64,000 nucleotides of DNA, taken from contig JASHOR010000076.1 in NCBI GenBank assembly GCA_030041005.1, forward strand, positions 1 to 64,000. The letters are read 5' to 3'. Shown here piece after piece: positions 48,379 to 57,240 of this stretch; positions within the stretch are counted from its first letter, which is position 1; every line of letters begins with the position of its first letter. The notes under the pieces are model-generated. The model worked only from the letters and a program-made list of their open reading frames with translations, did no database searches and was not told the origin of the DNA. The translations under genes and the position numbers were made by a program. This stretch comes from Xanthobacteraceae bacterium. GTDB taxonomy: Bacteria; Pseudomonadota; Alphaproteobacteria; Rhizobiales; Xanthobacteraceae.

Positions 48379-49929
48379 TCAGCGGCGGGCAGACGCCGCA
48401 CGGGAGACGGCTCGCTCCGCCTTCCAGTCCTTGCCGACGCCGGCGCTGGTGGGAAAGATCAGCGACTTGATGACCACCGGCACGGCGCCCGAAGTGTCGA
48501 GGATGGCGCCGATGTCGATGTAATCGAACTCTTTCAGTTCGAGGCCGTCGATCGAGACGATCGGGGTATTGAGTTTCATTTCCTCGCAATAATGAATGCC
48601 CACCAAACCTCCGACGTCGCCGTCGCCGGCGAGCACAATGGGATGGCCGTGAGCGATGATCGCCTCCAGCCCGTCGGCAACGCCCCTGCAGAAATCGTCG
48701 AGCCGCCGGAACGTTGCCGAGCCGCGCCATGGCACGAAGATCGCGACCGGGGTTTCGCCACCGCCGAGGTCGAGCCGCTTGAGCGCGGCCTTGATCGCCC
48801 CCGACACCGCCGCAGAATCGATGGTCTCGTCGCCAAGCGCAAAGCTCGGCGCGATCACCGGCACATTGCGCAGCGGCAGCGTCTCCAGCGGCCAGACGAA
48901 AATGGTCGAACCGGAAACCTGCATCGTGTACTGCGAAGCGCCAATGACGGTGGCGCGGATGCGCGCTTCGGGCCGCGCCAGTTGCGGCCCCCAATCGCGC
49001 AGCCGCGCGCGCACCTCGGCCGCGAGCTGCGGCCCGATATCGCCGAAGGCCTTGGCCTCGCCCCCGTAGATGTATTCCGATACGCCGCCGGAGAAGCTGA
49101 CATCCGAAAGGGTGCCGCGCCAGCTCAAGGGGTCGAGCCGCAACAGCGCCGCGCCGCCGGCGCGCGGCGAACGGCCTTCCATGGCCTCGAACAATCGCTC
49201 CGTCATGCGCGCAGCGAGCGCTTTCGCCTGATCGTTGCCGAGCTGAGATCCGAGGTCGAGCTTCATGCCAAGCTCGGCGCCGAAGCGCCGGCCGGCCTCC
49301 TCCAGCCGCACGATGCGGCCGCCGGAATCGAGGACCAGGAGCCGCGCGCCGACGTCGACCGCGGTGACGTCGATCACCTTGCCGTCGTCGCACACCGCGA
49401 TCTTCGAGGTGCCGCCGCCGATGTCCACGTTCATCACCGGCGCGCCGTTCTTGATCGAACGCGCAGCGGCGCCCGATCCGTAGGCCGCCATCACCGTCTC
49501 CAGCGAGTCGCCGGCGCTTACCGCAACCATCTTGCCGGCCTGCGCCGCGAACAATTCGCCGATCGCCCGCGCGTTGCGCCGGCGCACTGCGACGCCGGTG
49601 AGAATGAGCGCACCGGTATCGATCTCGTCGGCGTCGACCTTGGCGTCCTTGTATTGGCGCGCGATGAAGGCGCCGAGCGCCGCGGCGTCGATCTCTTCTT
49701 CGGCCGAGTAGGGCGTGAGCAGAATGTCGGACTGGTAGAAGCTTTCGCGTTCGGTGACGACGTAGCGGCTGTCGAGCCGTTCGAGCACGATGCGCGAGAA
49801 TACGAGGTGCGAGGTCGACGAGCCGATATCGACGCCGACCGAGAGCACGCACAGCTCGTCCTCCTCGCCGAACGTGCGTCCGGTGGAGGAAAAGAAAATG
49901 CGGCCGCCCTGGGCTTCCTCTTCGGTCAT
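48379..49929 (-). CDS. EutA-like ethanolamine ammonia-lyase reactivating factor
   Basis: A 516-residue ASKHA-fold (actin/Hsp70-like) ATPase of the EutA family. It has LSVGVDIGSSTSHLVFSRIV (phosphate loop 1), MNVDIGGGTSKIAVCDDGKV (phosphate loop 2), RESFYQSDILLTPYSAEEEI and DVSFSGGVSEYIYGGEAKAF. EutA reactivates adenosylcobalamin-dependent ethanolamine ammonia-lyase. No eutB, eutC or cobalamin gene lies in the window, so this copy is an orphan next to a cupin gene. It could reactivate another B12 enzyme elsewhere (inference). Confidence 0.88.
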   Translation of the reverse strand: MTEEEAQGGRIFFSSTGRTFGEEDELCVLSVGVDIGSSTSHLVFSRIVLERLDSRYVVTERESFYQSDILLTPYSAEEEIDAAALGAFIARQYKDAKVDADEIDTGALILTGVAVRRRNARAIGELFAAQAGKMVAVSAGDSLETVMAAYGSGAAARSIKNGAPVMNVDIGGGTSKIAVCDDGKVIDVTAVDVGARLLVLDSGGRIVRLEEAGRRFGAELGMKLDLGSQLGNDQAKALAARMTERLFEAMEGRSPRAGGAALLRLDPLSWRGTLSDVSFSGGVSEYIYGGEAKAFGDIGPQLAAEVRARLRDWGPQLARPEARIRATVIGASQYTMQVSGSTIFVWPLETLPLRNVPVIAPSFALGDETIDSAAVSGAIKAALKRLDLGGGETPVAIFVPWRGSATFRRLDDFCRGVADGLEAIIAHGHPIVLAGDGDVGGLVGIHYCEEMKLNTPIVSIDGLELKEFDYIDIGAILDTSGAVPVVIKSLIFPTSAGVGKDWKAERAVSRAASARR

Positions 49930-49937
49930 GCCGACAC

Positions 49938-50014
49938 ATCATTGCCGGGCTTGACCCGGCAATCCGTTGTGCATCGACGCTGCGTGGATGCGCGGGTCAA
50001 GCCTGCGCATGACG
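49938..50014. repeat. BIME-like palindrome (CATTGCCGGGCTTGACCCGG type)
   Basis: CATTGCCGGGCTTGACCCGG on the left and GATGCGCGGGTCAAGCCTGC then GCATGAC on the right form an imperfect inverted repeat filling the 103 bases between the bicupin stop and the EutA start. Same family as 62229-62306 and 53357-53440. Confidence 0.8.
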
Positions 50015-50032
50015 ATGTCAGGGGTGCCATCA

Positions 50033-51250
50033 CTATTCCTGCGGCAACAGGCCGCGATAATCGCGCTCGTAATATTCCGGCCGCATGCGGTTCTCGGCGC
50101 CTTCTTGTTTCATGCGCTCGGCGTATTCCTGCCGCAGGAACGGATCTTCCATGTAATAGGGGATGGCGGTGCCGCCTTCGGGAATGTCCATCGCCGTGTA
50201 GTCGGTGTGCTTCTCGCCGGGCGGGCCGGGCTCGCGGCCCGGATTGTGCGGACCGAACCAGGCCGTGAGGCGGAACGCCTCCTTCGAGGCGCCGAAATGC
50301 TGGTGGTACCAGCGCGCGCCGCCGGGCGCCGCCGAGACCATGCCGACCGGCTCGTAGTCGACGCGCCTGACCTCGGCTGACTTGCCGTCCTTCCAGGGCG
50401 TCAGGCCAAGGCGCTCGGGCCAGGTGTAGGTGTAACCCTTGCCTTTGATGCAGATCAGCACGGCGGCCGAGGTATGGGCATGCGCCTTGGAGTAATGGCC
50501 GTTCTCGTGCTGGCCGATCCACAGATAGAAGGTGTTGCCGGTCATGAACGGTTCGACGCGGCGCCAACCAGGCGAGCGGCGATTGTCGAGCGGCAGGTCG
50601 CAATTGACGATGTCGGGAATGAAATTGGTGCGCCGCATGGCGAGCCCGCGCACCGGATCGGGCTCGATGTCGTCCTTGTATTTGTAGAAATCGTCGGCGC
50701 CGGAGAAGCGGTCGCGAAACTGATACGGGCAGTTGAAAATGACGTCCGTGTTGTTGATGAGGTTCATCAGATTCGGCGCGGTGGTGCCGCCGAGGAGGAG
50801 CGCAGGGGACGAGCTCGCGTTGACGATACGGTGCATGGCGTTGACCGGAATCGAAAACAGCGAGCCCTTCTGCCATTCGAACACGTGGCGCCTGTTGTCG
50901 CCTTCGAGCCACACCTCGGTTGAGCCGCGGCCCTCGACCACGAGATAAACTTCTTCGTACATGTGCTTTTCGGCATTGAGCGCGCCGGCGCCGGGCACCT
51001 CAACCACGTAGCAGCCCCATTTGCCTTCGGTGCCGTGCAACTGAATGTAGGTGCCGCGCCCGCCCATGCGCTTCCATGGCTTGAGCGGCAGGTTCTGTAC
51101 CTTGCTCACCCCGATGTCGCGGTAGATCGGAATCTCTTCCGACTCCATGAACAGGTCGTACGGCGTCTTCGGCCGGTTGAACTTGCCGAATCCCGCGCGC
51201 TTGAAGCCCGAGGGTTCGTGCCAGTGAACCTGTCCGGTGATTTCGTGCAT
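50033..51250 (-). CDS. Bicupin-type cupin-domain protein
   Basis: A 405-residue protein with two cupin regions. The first is around EVPGAGALNAEKHMYEEVYL and FEWQKGSLFSIPVNAMHRIV; the second around NTFYLWIGQHENGHYSKAHA with HTSAAVLICIKGKGYTYTWP and RWYHQHFGASKEAFRLTAWF. The histidines and Glu of a possible metal site are present (KHMYEEVY, HAHTSA). Substrate unknown; bicupins include gentisate and other ring-cleaving dioxygenases, but the motifs are not diagnostic. The ATG at 51250 starts MHEITGQVHW; the longer open frame upstream is not supported. Divergent from a second, single-cupin gene. Confidence 0.72.
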   Translation of the reverse strand: MHEITGQVHWHEPSGFKRAGFGKFNRPKTPYDLFMESEEIPIYRDIGVSKVQNLPLKPWKRMGGRGTYIQLHGTEGKWGCYVVEVPGAGALNAEKHMYEEVYLVVEGRGSTEVWLEGDNRRHVFEWQKGSLFSIPVNAMHRIVNASSSPALLLGGTTAPNLMNLINNTDVIFNCPYQFRDRFSGADDFYKYKDDIEPDPVRGLAMRRTNFIPDIVNCDLPLDNRRSPGWRRVEPFMTGNTFYLWIGQHENGHYSKAHAHTSAAVLICIKGKGYTYTWPERLGLTPWKDGKSAEVRRVDYEPVGMVSAAPGGARWYHQHFGASKEAFRLTAWFGPHNPGREPGPPGEKHTDYTAMDIPEGGTAIPYYMEDPFLRQEYAERMKQEGAENRMRPEYYERDYRGLLPQE

Positions 51251-51445
51251 GGCGGGGCTCCTCGATCGCGCGACGAAAAAGGTCGCACCCCGCAGCGATT
51301 GCTGCTCCGTCGCGATCTTTACTGTCGCTTGTTTGCGCGAAGTTGCCCTCCATGTACAATGCGATCCCACCCATTGCAACGGGCGCCGCGACGGCCGGTC
51401 GCGACGCAAACGGCGCAAAGGTTGCGCCCGAGAGGAAACCGGATC

Positions 51446-51832
51446 ATGCCGATGAACAAGCCGCACCTCGAATTTCACAAGGTCGATATGACCAGCGGCT
51501 GGGTGACGCCGCCCGGCTATCCATCCGGAATCCAGCAGAAAATCCTGGCGAGCGATCTTGACGAAACCCGCAAGATGGGCAGCCGTACGCGGCTTTTGCG
51601 CTTCGCCCCCGGCGTGTTCACGACGGCGCCATTCGTGCACGATCATTGGGAAGAGGTTTATCTCGTGTCCGGCGATCTCGTCGTCGGCAACGATGAAAAG
51701 GGGCGCGGCGGCGAAGCCTTCGACGCGCCGACCTATGCCTGCCGGCCGCCGGGCGCCTATCACGGCCCGTTCAAGTCCGAGGGCGGCTGCCTGCTCTACG
51801 AGATCCACTATTACGACGAGAGCACGAAGTAA
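51446..51832 (+). CDS. Single-domain cupin protein
   Basis: A 128-residue cupin. Metal-site residues are in TTAPFVHDHWEEVYLVSGDL (His-x-His, Glu) and a later His in RPPGAYHGPFKSEGG. It lacks a DNA-binding domain. The ATG at 51446 follows GAGAGGAAACC. Divergent from the bicupin gene and followed after a palindromic repeat by an amidase gene. Function unknown; relatives include dihydroxyacetophenone dioxygenase-like and ChrR-type cupins. Confidence 0.78.
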   Translation: MPMNKPHLEFHKVDMTSGWVTPPGYPSGIQQKILASDLDETRKMGSRTRLLRFAPGVFTTAPFVHDHWEEVYLVSGDLVVGNDEKGRGGEAFDAPTYACRPPGAYHGPFKSEGGCLLYEIHYYDESTK

Positions 51833-51834
51833 TC

Positions 51835-51965
51835 GTCATTCCGGGACCGCGCGCAGCCCGGAATCCATATCCACCGTCATTCCAGAAATCGCACGGCTGC
51901 GACCCAATTCCACGTTTCGCGGCTATGGATTCCGGGTCGCGGGCTTCGCCCGCGACCCGGAATGA
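51835..51965. repeat. Palindromic repeat cluster (CGTCATTCC...GGAATGAC)
   Basis: CGTCATTCCGGGACCGCGCG with GCCCGGAATCC, then a second half GGATTCCGGGTCGCGGGCTT with CGCCCGCGACCCGGAATGAC, make two hairpins between the cupin and the amidase. Member of the dispersed BIME-like class of this window. Confidence 0.78.
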
Positions 51966-51985
51966 CTAGAAAGGAGATGCCGCCG

Positions 51986-53335
51986 ATGCCTGCGCCCGAA
52001 CAAACAAAACCGACGTTGCGCCCTTTTCTCGCCGCGGCGAAGATCTTCGCATCCGGTGCGCAGACGCCGCGGCAATTCCTTGAAGATTCGCTCGCTCTGC
52101 TTGAGCGATGGGAGCCGAAGATCGGCGCCTTCGTCACCACCAACCTGCCGGCAGCGCGCGCCGCCGCGGATCGCTCCACCGAGCGCTGGCGCGCCGGCAA
52201 GCCGGCATCGCCGATCGACGGCATGCCGGTCGGGATCAAGGACATCATCGAGACCGTCGACATGCCGACGGAAATGGGTTCGTCGCTGTTCGCCGGCTGG
52301 CAATCGCGGAAGGACGCCGCCTGCGTGCGCGCGTTGCGCGATGCCGGCGCCGTGATCATCGGCAAGACGGTGACCACCGAATTCGCCGCCTCGGAGCCGC
52401 GCGGCACGCGCAATCCATGGAATCTGGCCCACACGCCGGGCGGCTCATCGAGCGGCTCGGCCGCCTCGGTCGCCGTCGGTATCGCTTCCACCGCGCTCGG
52501 CACGCAGGTGATCGGCTCGACCATCCGGCCGGCGAGCTATTGCGGCTGCTTTGGCTTCAAGCCGAGCGTCAACGCGCTCAATCGCCAGGGCAGCCACGAC
52601 TATCAGAGCCAGAGCTGCACCGGCATCATCGCCGCCTCGCTCGAAGACGACTGGCAGGTCGCCTACGAGATCGCCGCCCGCGTCGGCGGTGATGCTGGAA
52701 CGCCGGGCCTGCAAGGTCCGCACAGCGTGCCGCCACCGCGCAAACCGCGAACGCTTGCGCTTCTGGAAACGGCCGGCTGGGATATTGCCGATACCGGCGC
52801 CAAGGAACGCCTGAACGAGTTTGTGGCGCGGACGAAAGTGGCCGGCATTGCCGTCAAGACGCGCCATGACGACAAGGCGGTCGCGGCGCTGGAAAGCGAG
52901 CTCCCCAAGGTCACCGAACTTTCGCATCGCTGCAACGGCTGGGAAGGCCAATGGTTCTTCCGCGTGATGCGCGAGCGCGACGCCGCCAAGATGGGGCCGA
53001 TCACGCGCGAGCGTACGGCGAAATACGACGGTCTGACGCTTGCCGATTACCGCGCCGATCTCAAGGAGCGCGCCCGCATTCGCGCGGTCTACGCCGCGCT
53101 CGCCGAGAGCTGCGACGCCTGCATTACTCTGCCGGCGCCCGGCGGCGCCCCGGAGGGGCTCGGCTCGACCGGCAATCCGGAATTCGCCGTGCCCGCCTCG
53201 TTGCTCGGTGTGCCGGCTCTGTCGCTGCCGCTGTTCGAAGACGACGGCATGCCGCTCGGCCTGCAGATCATCGGATTCTTCGACCGCGATGCCGACGCGT
53301 TCGCGGTCGCTTCATGGCTGATGCAGACGCGTTAA
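51986..53335 (+). CDS. Amidase signature family enzyme
   Basis: A 449-residue amidase of the Ser-cisSer-Lys type. Lys85 is in MPVGIKDIIET, the cis-Ser in TPGGSSSGSAASVAVG (about 155) and the nucleophile Ser178 in TQVIGSTIRPASYCG. It hydrolyses an amide, often an aryl or short-chain one; GatA function is unlikely because gatB/gatC are absent. The ATG at 51986 is chosen for AAGGAG 9 bases before; two earlier in-frame ATGs lack spacing. It precedes the amidohydrolase in the same direction. Confidence 0.9.
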   Translation: MPAPEQTKPTLRPFLAAAKIFASGAQTPRQFLEDSLALLERWEPKIGAFVTTNLPAARAAADRSTERWRAGKPASPIDGMPVGIKDIIETVDMPTEMGSSLFAGWQSRKDAACVRALRDAGAVIIGKTVTTEFAASEPRGTRNPWNLAHTPGGSSSGSAASVAVGIASTALGTQVIGSTIRPASYCGCFGFKPSVNALNRQGSHDYQSQSCTGIIAASLEDDWQVAYEIAARVGGDAGTPGLQGPHSVPPPRKPRTLALLETAGWDIADTGAKERLNEFVARTKVAGIAVKTRHDDKAVAALESELPKVTELSHRCNGWEGQWFFRVMRERDAAKMGPITRERTAKYDGLTLADYRADLKERARIRAVYAALAESCDACITLPAPGGAPEGLGSTGNPEFAVPASLLGVPALSLPLFEDDGMPLGLQIIGFFDRDADAFAVASWLMQTR

Positions 53336-53356
53336 GCGGCGAGAAACGTGCATTCC

Positions 53357-53440
53357 CGTCATGGCCGGGCTTGTCCTGGCCATCGACGTCTTCGTGCCGT
53401 GAAGCAAGACGTGGATGCCCGCGATAAATGCGGGCATGAC
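53357..53440. repeat. BIME-like palindrome (CGTCATGGCCGGGCTTGTCC type)
   Basis: Two hairpin arms, ATGGCC...GGCCAT (about 53360-53383) and ATGCCC...GGGCAT (about 53415-53437), separated by GACGTCTTCG...CAAGACGT. It lies between the amidase and amidohydrolase genes. Same family as elsewhere in this window. Confidence 0.78.
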
Positions 53441-53457
53441 AAGGAGGAGAAAATCGC

Positions 53458-54468
53458 ATGCGCACCATCGACGCCTTCAATCATTTTTTCCCCAAGCTCT
53501 ACTACGAGGCGCTCTTGGAAACGCCGGCGGGGAACAAGGACCTCGGCAAGCGCGTGCGCGGCATTCCGGCCTTGTCCGATCTGGATTTGCGGCTGCGTCT
53601 CGTCGAATCGTTCGACGACTATTCGCAGGTGTTGTCGCACGGCCTGCCGCCGATGGAGCGATTGTGGGGGCCGGACAAATCCCCGGAGATGGCGAAAATT
53701 GCCAACGACGGGCTCGGCGAGATTGCGCAAAAGCATCCGAAACATTTCGCCGGCTGGTCGGCACTGTTGCCGATGAATGCGCCGGAAGCCGCCGCCAGGG
53801 AGGCCGAGCGCGCGCTCAACAACGGCGCCAACGCCGTGCAGCTTGCCACCAACGCCAACGGCGTGCCGCTGGACGCGCCGCAGTTCCTGCCGATTTTCGA
53901 GGTCATCGCCAAGTCCGGCAAGCCGATCCTGCTGCATCCGGCGCGGACCCGCGAGATGCCCGATTACCCGACTGAGAAAGTCTCCAAATACGAAATATGC
54001 AGCGTGCTTGGCTGGCCCTACGAGACCGCCGTGACTTTGGCGCGGCTCGTTTTTTCCAAGATCATGGACCAGTATCCGGACCTGAAAGTCATCGCGCATC
54101 ACCTGGGCGGCGTCATTCCCTATCTGGAAGGCCGCGTCGGTCACTCGTTCGATCAGATGGGCGTGCGCACCTCGGACGAGGATTACGAGAGCTTGCGGAA
54201 ATCGCTGAAAAAGCGGCCGTACGATTACTTCAAGGAGTTTTATGGCGACACCGCCGTGGAAGGCGCCCGCGCGGCGACCGTGTGCGGTCTCGACTTCTTC
54301 GGCGCCGATCACGTGCTGTTCGCTTCCGACTGCCCGTTCGACAAGGAGAAGGGGCCCGGCTACATCCGCGATACCATCAAGGTGCTTGCGTCCATCCCGC
54401 TGTCGAATGCAGAGCGGGAGAAAATCTGCTGGCGCAATGCGGTAACGTTGTTCGGACTCAGCAATTAG
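53458..54468 (+). CDS. Amidohydrolase family protein (ACMSD-like)
   Basis: A 336-residue amidohydrolase_2/ACMSD-fold enzyme. Matches are TIDAFNHFFP at the N-terminus, AGWSALLPMNAPEAAAREAE, LKVIAHHLGGVIPYLEGRVG and LFASDCPFDKEKGPGYIRDT. The N-terminal metal motif is DAFNH, with Phe instead of the usual first His, so the zinc site may be altered. AAGGAGGAG lies 9 bases before the start. The family includes amino-carboxymuconate-semialdehyde decarboxylase and gamma-resorcylate decarboxylase. Adjacent to an amidase and cupins, consistent with an aromatic degradation cluster. Confidence 0.85.
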   Translation: MRTIDAFNHFFPKLYYEALLETPAGNKDLGKRVRGIPALSDLDLRLRLVESFDDYSQVLSHGLPPMERLWGPDKSPEMAKIANDGLGEIAQKHPKHFAGWSALLPMNAPEAAAREAERALNNGANAVQLATNANGVPLDAPQFLPIFEVIAKSGKPILLHPARTREMPDYPTEKVSKYEICSVLGWPYETAVTLARLVFSKIMDQYPDLKVIAHHLGGVIPYLEGRVGHSFDQMGVRTSDEDYESLRKSLKKRPYDYFKEFYGDTAVEGARAATVCGLDFFGADHVLFASDCPFDKEKGPGYIRDTIKVLASIPLSNAEREKICWRNAVTLFGLSN

Positions 54469-54503
54469 GTCCGCCGGCGCCTGGTCCATCACATCAGAAT
54501 CAG

Positions 54504-54541
54504 CGTCATTGCGAGGAGCGAAGCGACGAAGCAATCCAGGC
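54504..54541. repeat. CGTCATTGCGAGGAGCGAAG repeat
   Basis: The sequence CGTCATTGCGAGGAGCGAAG followed by CGACGAAGCAATCCAG is a well-known dispersed repeat of Rhizobiales intergenic regions. Here it abuts the 3' end of the mgtC-like remnant. Confidence 0.7.
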
Positions 54542-54741
54542 GGCGGCGCGGGCGTCGCAAATGTCGTTCGATCCAGTCGAGTAGCCACAGCGCAAGCAGG
54601 CCGATCGCGGTGGCGACAATCCCCACACCGATCTGGCCGCCGCCGTGGTCACACCGACCACGATGTCGTCCCGGCGATGACAGTCAGCCCGAGCCGCAGC
54701 GCGATCTCGCTCCAGCCGATGTGCAGCGGCATGCCCGTCAT
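54541..54741 (-). pseudogene. MgtC/SapB family gene remnant
   Basis: On the minus strand, three pieces of an MgtC/SapB-type membrane protein appear in order, each in a different frame: MPLHIGWSEIALRLGLTVIA (start), then DDIVVGVTTAA (normally RRDDLVVGVTTAATLW), then GGQIGVGIVATAIGLLALWL with LDWIERHLRR (end). The intact protein is about 160-230 residues; here about 100 between the first two pieces and several between the others are missing. The rest of the 54469-55041 interval shows no other gene. Confidence 0.75.
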
Positions 54742-55041
54742 GCAGACCTCCGATCGCTGGACCAGGCGTCATTCGAATCGGCCGGGCCCGGCATTCGATC
54801 ATAGACGCGGATCGCGTCCGATGCCGTATTGGCAAGTCGCTTGCGCAGGGGGTTGGAAGGCCTGCAACCGCGAGGGCGCGGGGGGCGCGCCTCATAGGTG
54901 CAATGCAGATTGGGATGGCGCGCTTACTTCCTATTCACCGCCTTGCTATTTAAGAAAGCGGTACGCACGCACTGTGACAGCATCGACTTTCGCATCCGCT
55001 TAGGGTGCAGCCGGCAACGGACCAAAGGGATTTGTTATTCC

Positions 55042-56253
55042 GTGACTGATGTCGTCGCCGGCCGAAGGGCCGGTTCAACGTCGTTTCCTATCCTGGGCGC
55101 CATTACCTTTTGCCATCTGCTCAACGACCTTTCCACGTCGCTGTTGCTGGCCATCTACCCGCTGCTCAAGAGCGGATTCGATCTGAGCTTCGGCCAGATC
55201 GGGCTGCTCACGCTGGTTTACCAAGGTACCGGCTCGCTGCTGCAGCCGGTAGTTGGCCTTTATACCGATCGCCGTCCGCAACCCTATTCGCTGTCGTTCG
55301 GCATGGGCTGCCTCGCGCTTGGTCTTACGGTGATCGCTTACGCGCCGCACTACCTGGTCCTGCTCGCGGGCGCGGCGCTGCTCGGCATCGGTTCATCGAT
55401 CTTTCATCCGGAATCGTCGCGGATTGCCCGTCTGGCTTCGGGCGGAGCGCACGGCCTTGCGCAGTCGCTGTTTCAGGTCGGCGGCAACGCCGGCAACTCG
55501 CTGGCGCCGCTGCTGGCGGCGCTGTTCGTGCTGCCGAACGGTCAGCACAGCGTCGGTTGGTTCGCGCTCCTGGCGTTGACCGGAATGGGGATTTTGACGC
55601 TGCTCGGGCACACCTACAGCCGTGCCGCGACGGCGCGCCCCCGCGCGCAAAAGCCGTCCGCGGCGGATGCCGTCGCGCTGCCGCGAGCAACGGTGCGGCG
55701 CGCCATAGCGGTCCTGATTGCACTCATTTTCTCGAAATATTTCTATCTGGCGAGCATCACCAGCTATTACATCTTCTATCTGATCCGCCACTTCGGGCTG
55801 TCGACCCAGAATGCGCAGCTTTGCCTGTTCGCCTTCCTGGTCTCGGCTGCGGCCGGTACGATGATCGGCGGTCCGGTCGGCGACCGCGTCGGCCGCAAGC
55901 GGGTCATCTGGTGCTCGATCCTCGGCGTGGTGCCGTTCACGCTGGTGCTGCCTTATGTCGGGCTGGCGGCAACCATCGCGCTCAGCATTGTCATCGGTCT
56001 CATCATCTCCTCGGCATTCTCGGCGATCGTGGTCTACGCCCAGGAGCTCATTCCCGGCCGCATCGGGATGGTGTCGGGCCTGTTCTTTGGCGTCGCTTTC
56101 GGCATGGCCGGGCTTGGCGCGGCCGTGCTCGGCATGCTCATCGATCTGACCAGCATCGACTTCGTCTATCGGCTTTGCTCGTTCCTGCCGCTCATCGGCA
56201 TGCTGACCGCATTGCTGCCCGAGATCGAGCGCGGTGCGCCGGCGCGGGCATAG
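55042..56253 (+). CDS. MFS transporter, fosmidomycin resistance (Fsr)-like
   Basis: A 403-residue 12-helix permease. FCHLLNDLSTSLLLAIYPLL, GSSIFHPESSRIARLASGG and GGPVGDRVGRKRVIWCSILG (MFS loop 8-9 motif) closely match the Fsr group of drug exporters. It may export a toxic or catabolic intermediate rather than fosmidomycin. GTG start at 55042; upstream ATGs in the frame lack ribosome sites. Convergent with the metallo-beta-lactamase-fold gene. Confidence 0.85.
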   Translation: MTDVVAGRRAGSTSFPILGAITFCHLLNDLSTSLLLAIYPLLKSGFDLSFGQIGLLTLVYQGTGSLLQPVVGLYTDRRPQPYSLSFGMGCLALGLTVIAYAPHYLVLLAGAALLGIGSSIFHPESSRIARLASGGAHGLAQSLFQVGGNAGNSLAPLLAALFVLPNGQHSVGWFALLALTGMGILTLLGHTYSRAATARPRAQKPSAADAVALPRATVRRAIAVLIALIFSKYFYLASITSYYIFYLIRHFGLSTQNAQLCLFAFLVSAAAGTMIGGPVGDRVGRKRVIWCSILGVVPFTLVLPYVGLAATIALSIVIGLIISSAFSAIVVYAQELIPGRIGMVSGLFFGVAFGMAGLGAAVLGMLIDLTSIDFVYRLCSFLPLIGMLTALLPEIERGAPARA

Positions 56254-56261
56254 CCCGAATT

Positions 56262-57236
56262 TCAAAAGACAAAGCGCTTGCCGACTGCTGTCGGCGTCAC
56301 GACCCCTTCGCCGAAGGCGTTGACCAGCGCCGTTATGGCTCGCCAGCCGGTGCAATGACCGGCAGCGATGTAGGTCAGGCCGAATTCGCGCAGCCCCGCG
56401 ACCGTCTCCGGGATAATGCTTTCGGTCGGGCCCGAAAGATGCAGCCCGCCCATGACGCAATAGAGCGGTATGTCCGGGTGCTTGCCGCGCGCATCCTTGA
56501 GTACATTGACGACGCCGGCATGAGAGCAGGCGGTAAAGACGACAAGCCCCTTGCCCGCGACATTGGCGCCGAGCCAGCGTTCGTCCATGATCCACGGGTC
56601 CAGCTCCCAGCCTTTTTCGGTCCTGCTGCAGTGACCAGGCAAGCCCTTTTCGAACGGCGTTACCCGCGGGATTTCACCGCTGACGTAGAACATGCCATTG
56701 AGAACGGCTTGCGGCTCCCGCGTCGCGACCACGCGCGCGCCGTGCGCGGTGAGTTCGGCGACGCTCGGCACATTTTCCATGGGAAAGATTCCGCCGTCGG
56801 GCAGCCGCCGGCCGCGCTCGCGGAACATGTCGGGATGCGCGTAGTAGGGCAGGTCGCGGTTGCGCCCGTCGGAGCGGATCATGTCGATGGCGCGCAGCAT
56901 GCCGCCGGCATGATCCCAATGCCCGTGCGAGAGCACGAGCGCCTCGACCCCGGTGAGATCGATGCCAAGTTGGCGCGTGTTGCGCTCGAACGTGTCCGGC
57001 TCCGGTCCGGTATCGAACAAAAGAGTGCGGGCTTCATTGCCGCGATGCGCCGTGACCAGACAGGACAGCCCGTGATTGGCGCAGCAGATGCATTTGCCGG
57101 AGAGGACACGCATGCCTTTGCGATGCAAATACGAAAATTCCGGTTCGACATGGCCTGGAACGCTGGACAGGCTGTCGGTGGCGTTGTCCACGAGGATGTG
57201 AATTTCCAGTCGATCGACCGGTTGAAGGGTAGGCAC
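56262..57236 (-). CDS. Metallo-beta-lactamase fold hydrolase
   Basis: A 324-residue MBL-fold protein. Metal motif SHGHWDHAGGML (HxHxDH), later ligands in VFTACSHAGVVNVLKDARG and AGHCTGWRAI. Two Cys in SGKCICCANHG near residue 50 are unusual. Related proteins include methanopterin-biosynthesis beta-RFAP-type and 7,8-dihydropterin-related enzymes; the substrate is not clear. It follows the fumarylacetoacetate hydrolase-family gene in the same direction, 4 bases away. Confidence 0.85.
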   Translation of the reverse strand: MPTLQPVDRLEIHILVDNATDSLSSVPGHVEPEFSYLHRKGMRVLSGKCICCANHGLSCLVTAHRGNEARTLLFDTGPEPDTFERNTRQLGIDLTGVEALVLSHGHWDHAGGMLRAIDMIRSDGRNRDLPYYAHPDMFRERGRRLPDGGIFPMENVPSVAELTAHGARVVATREPQAVLNGMFYVSGEIPRVTPFEKGLPGHCSRTEKGWELDPWIMDERWLGANVAGKGLVVFTACSHAGVVNVLKDARGKHPDIPLYCVMGGLHLSGPTESIIPETVAGLREFGLTYIAAGHCTGWRAITALVNAFGEGVVTPTAVGKRFVF

Positions 57237-57240
57237 GGCT

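Noticed and set aside
48332-49942. 536-aa frame overlapping EutA on the same strand
   Set aside because: Arg-rich, no conserved motif; the 516-aa frame carries the EutA phosphate loops.
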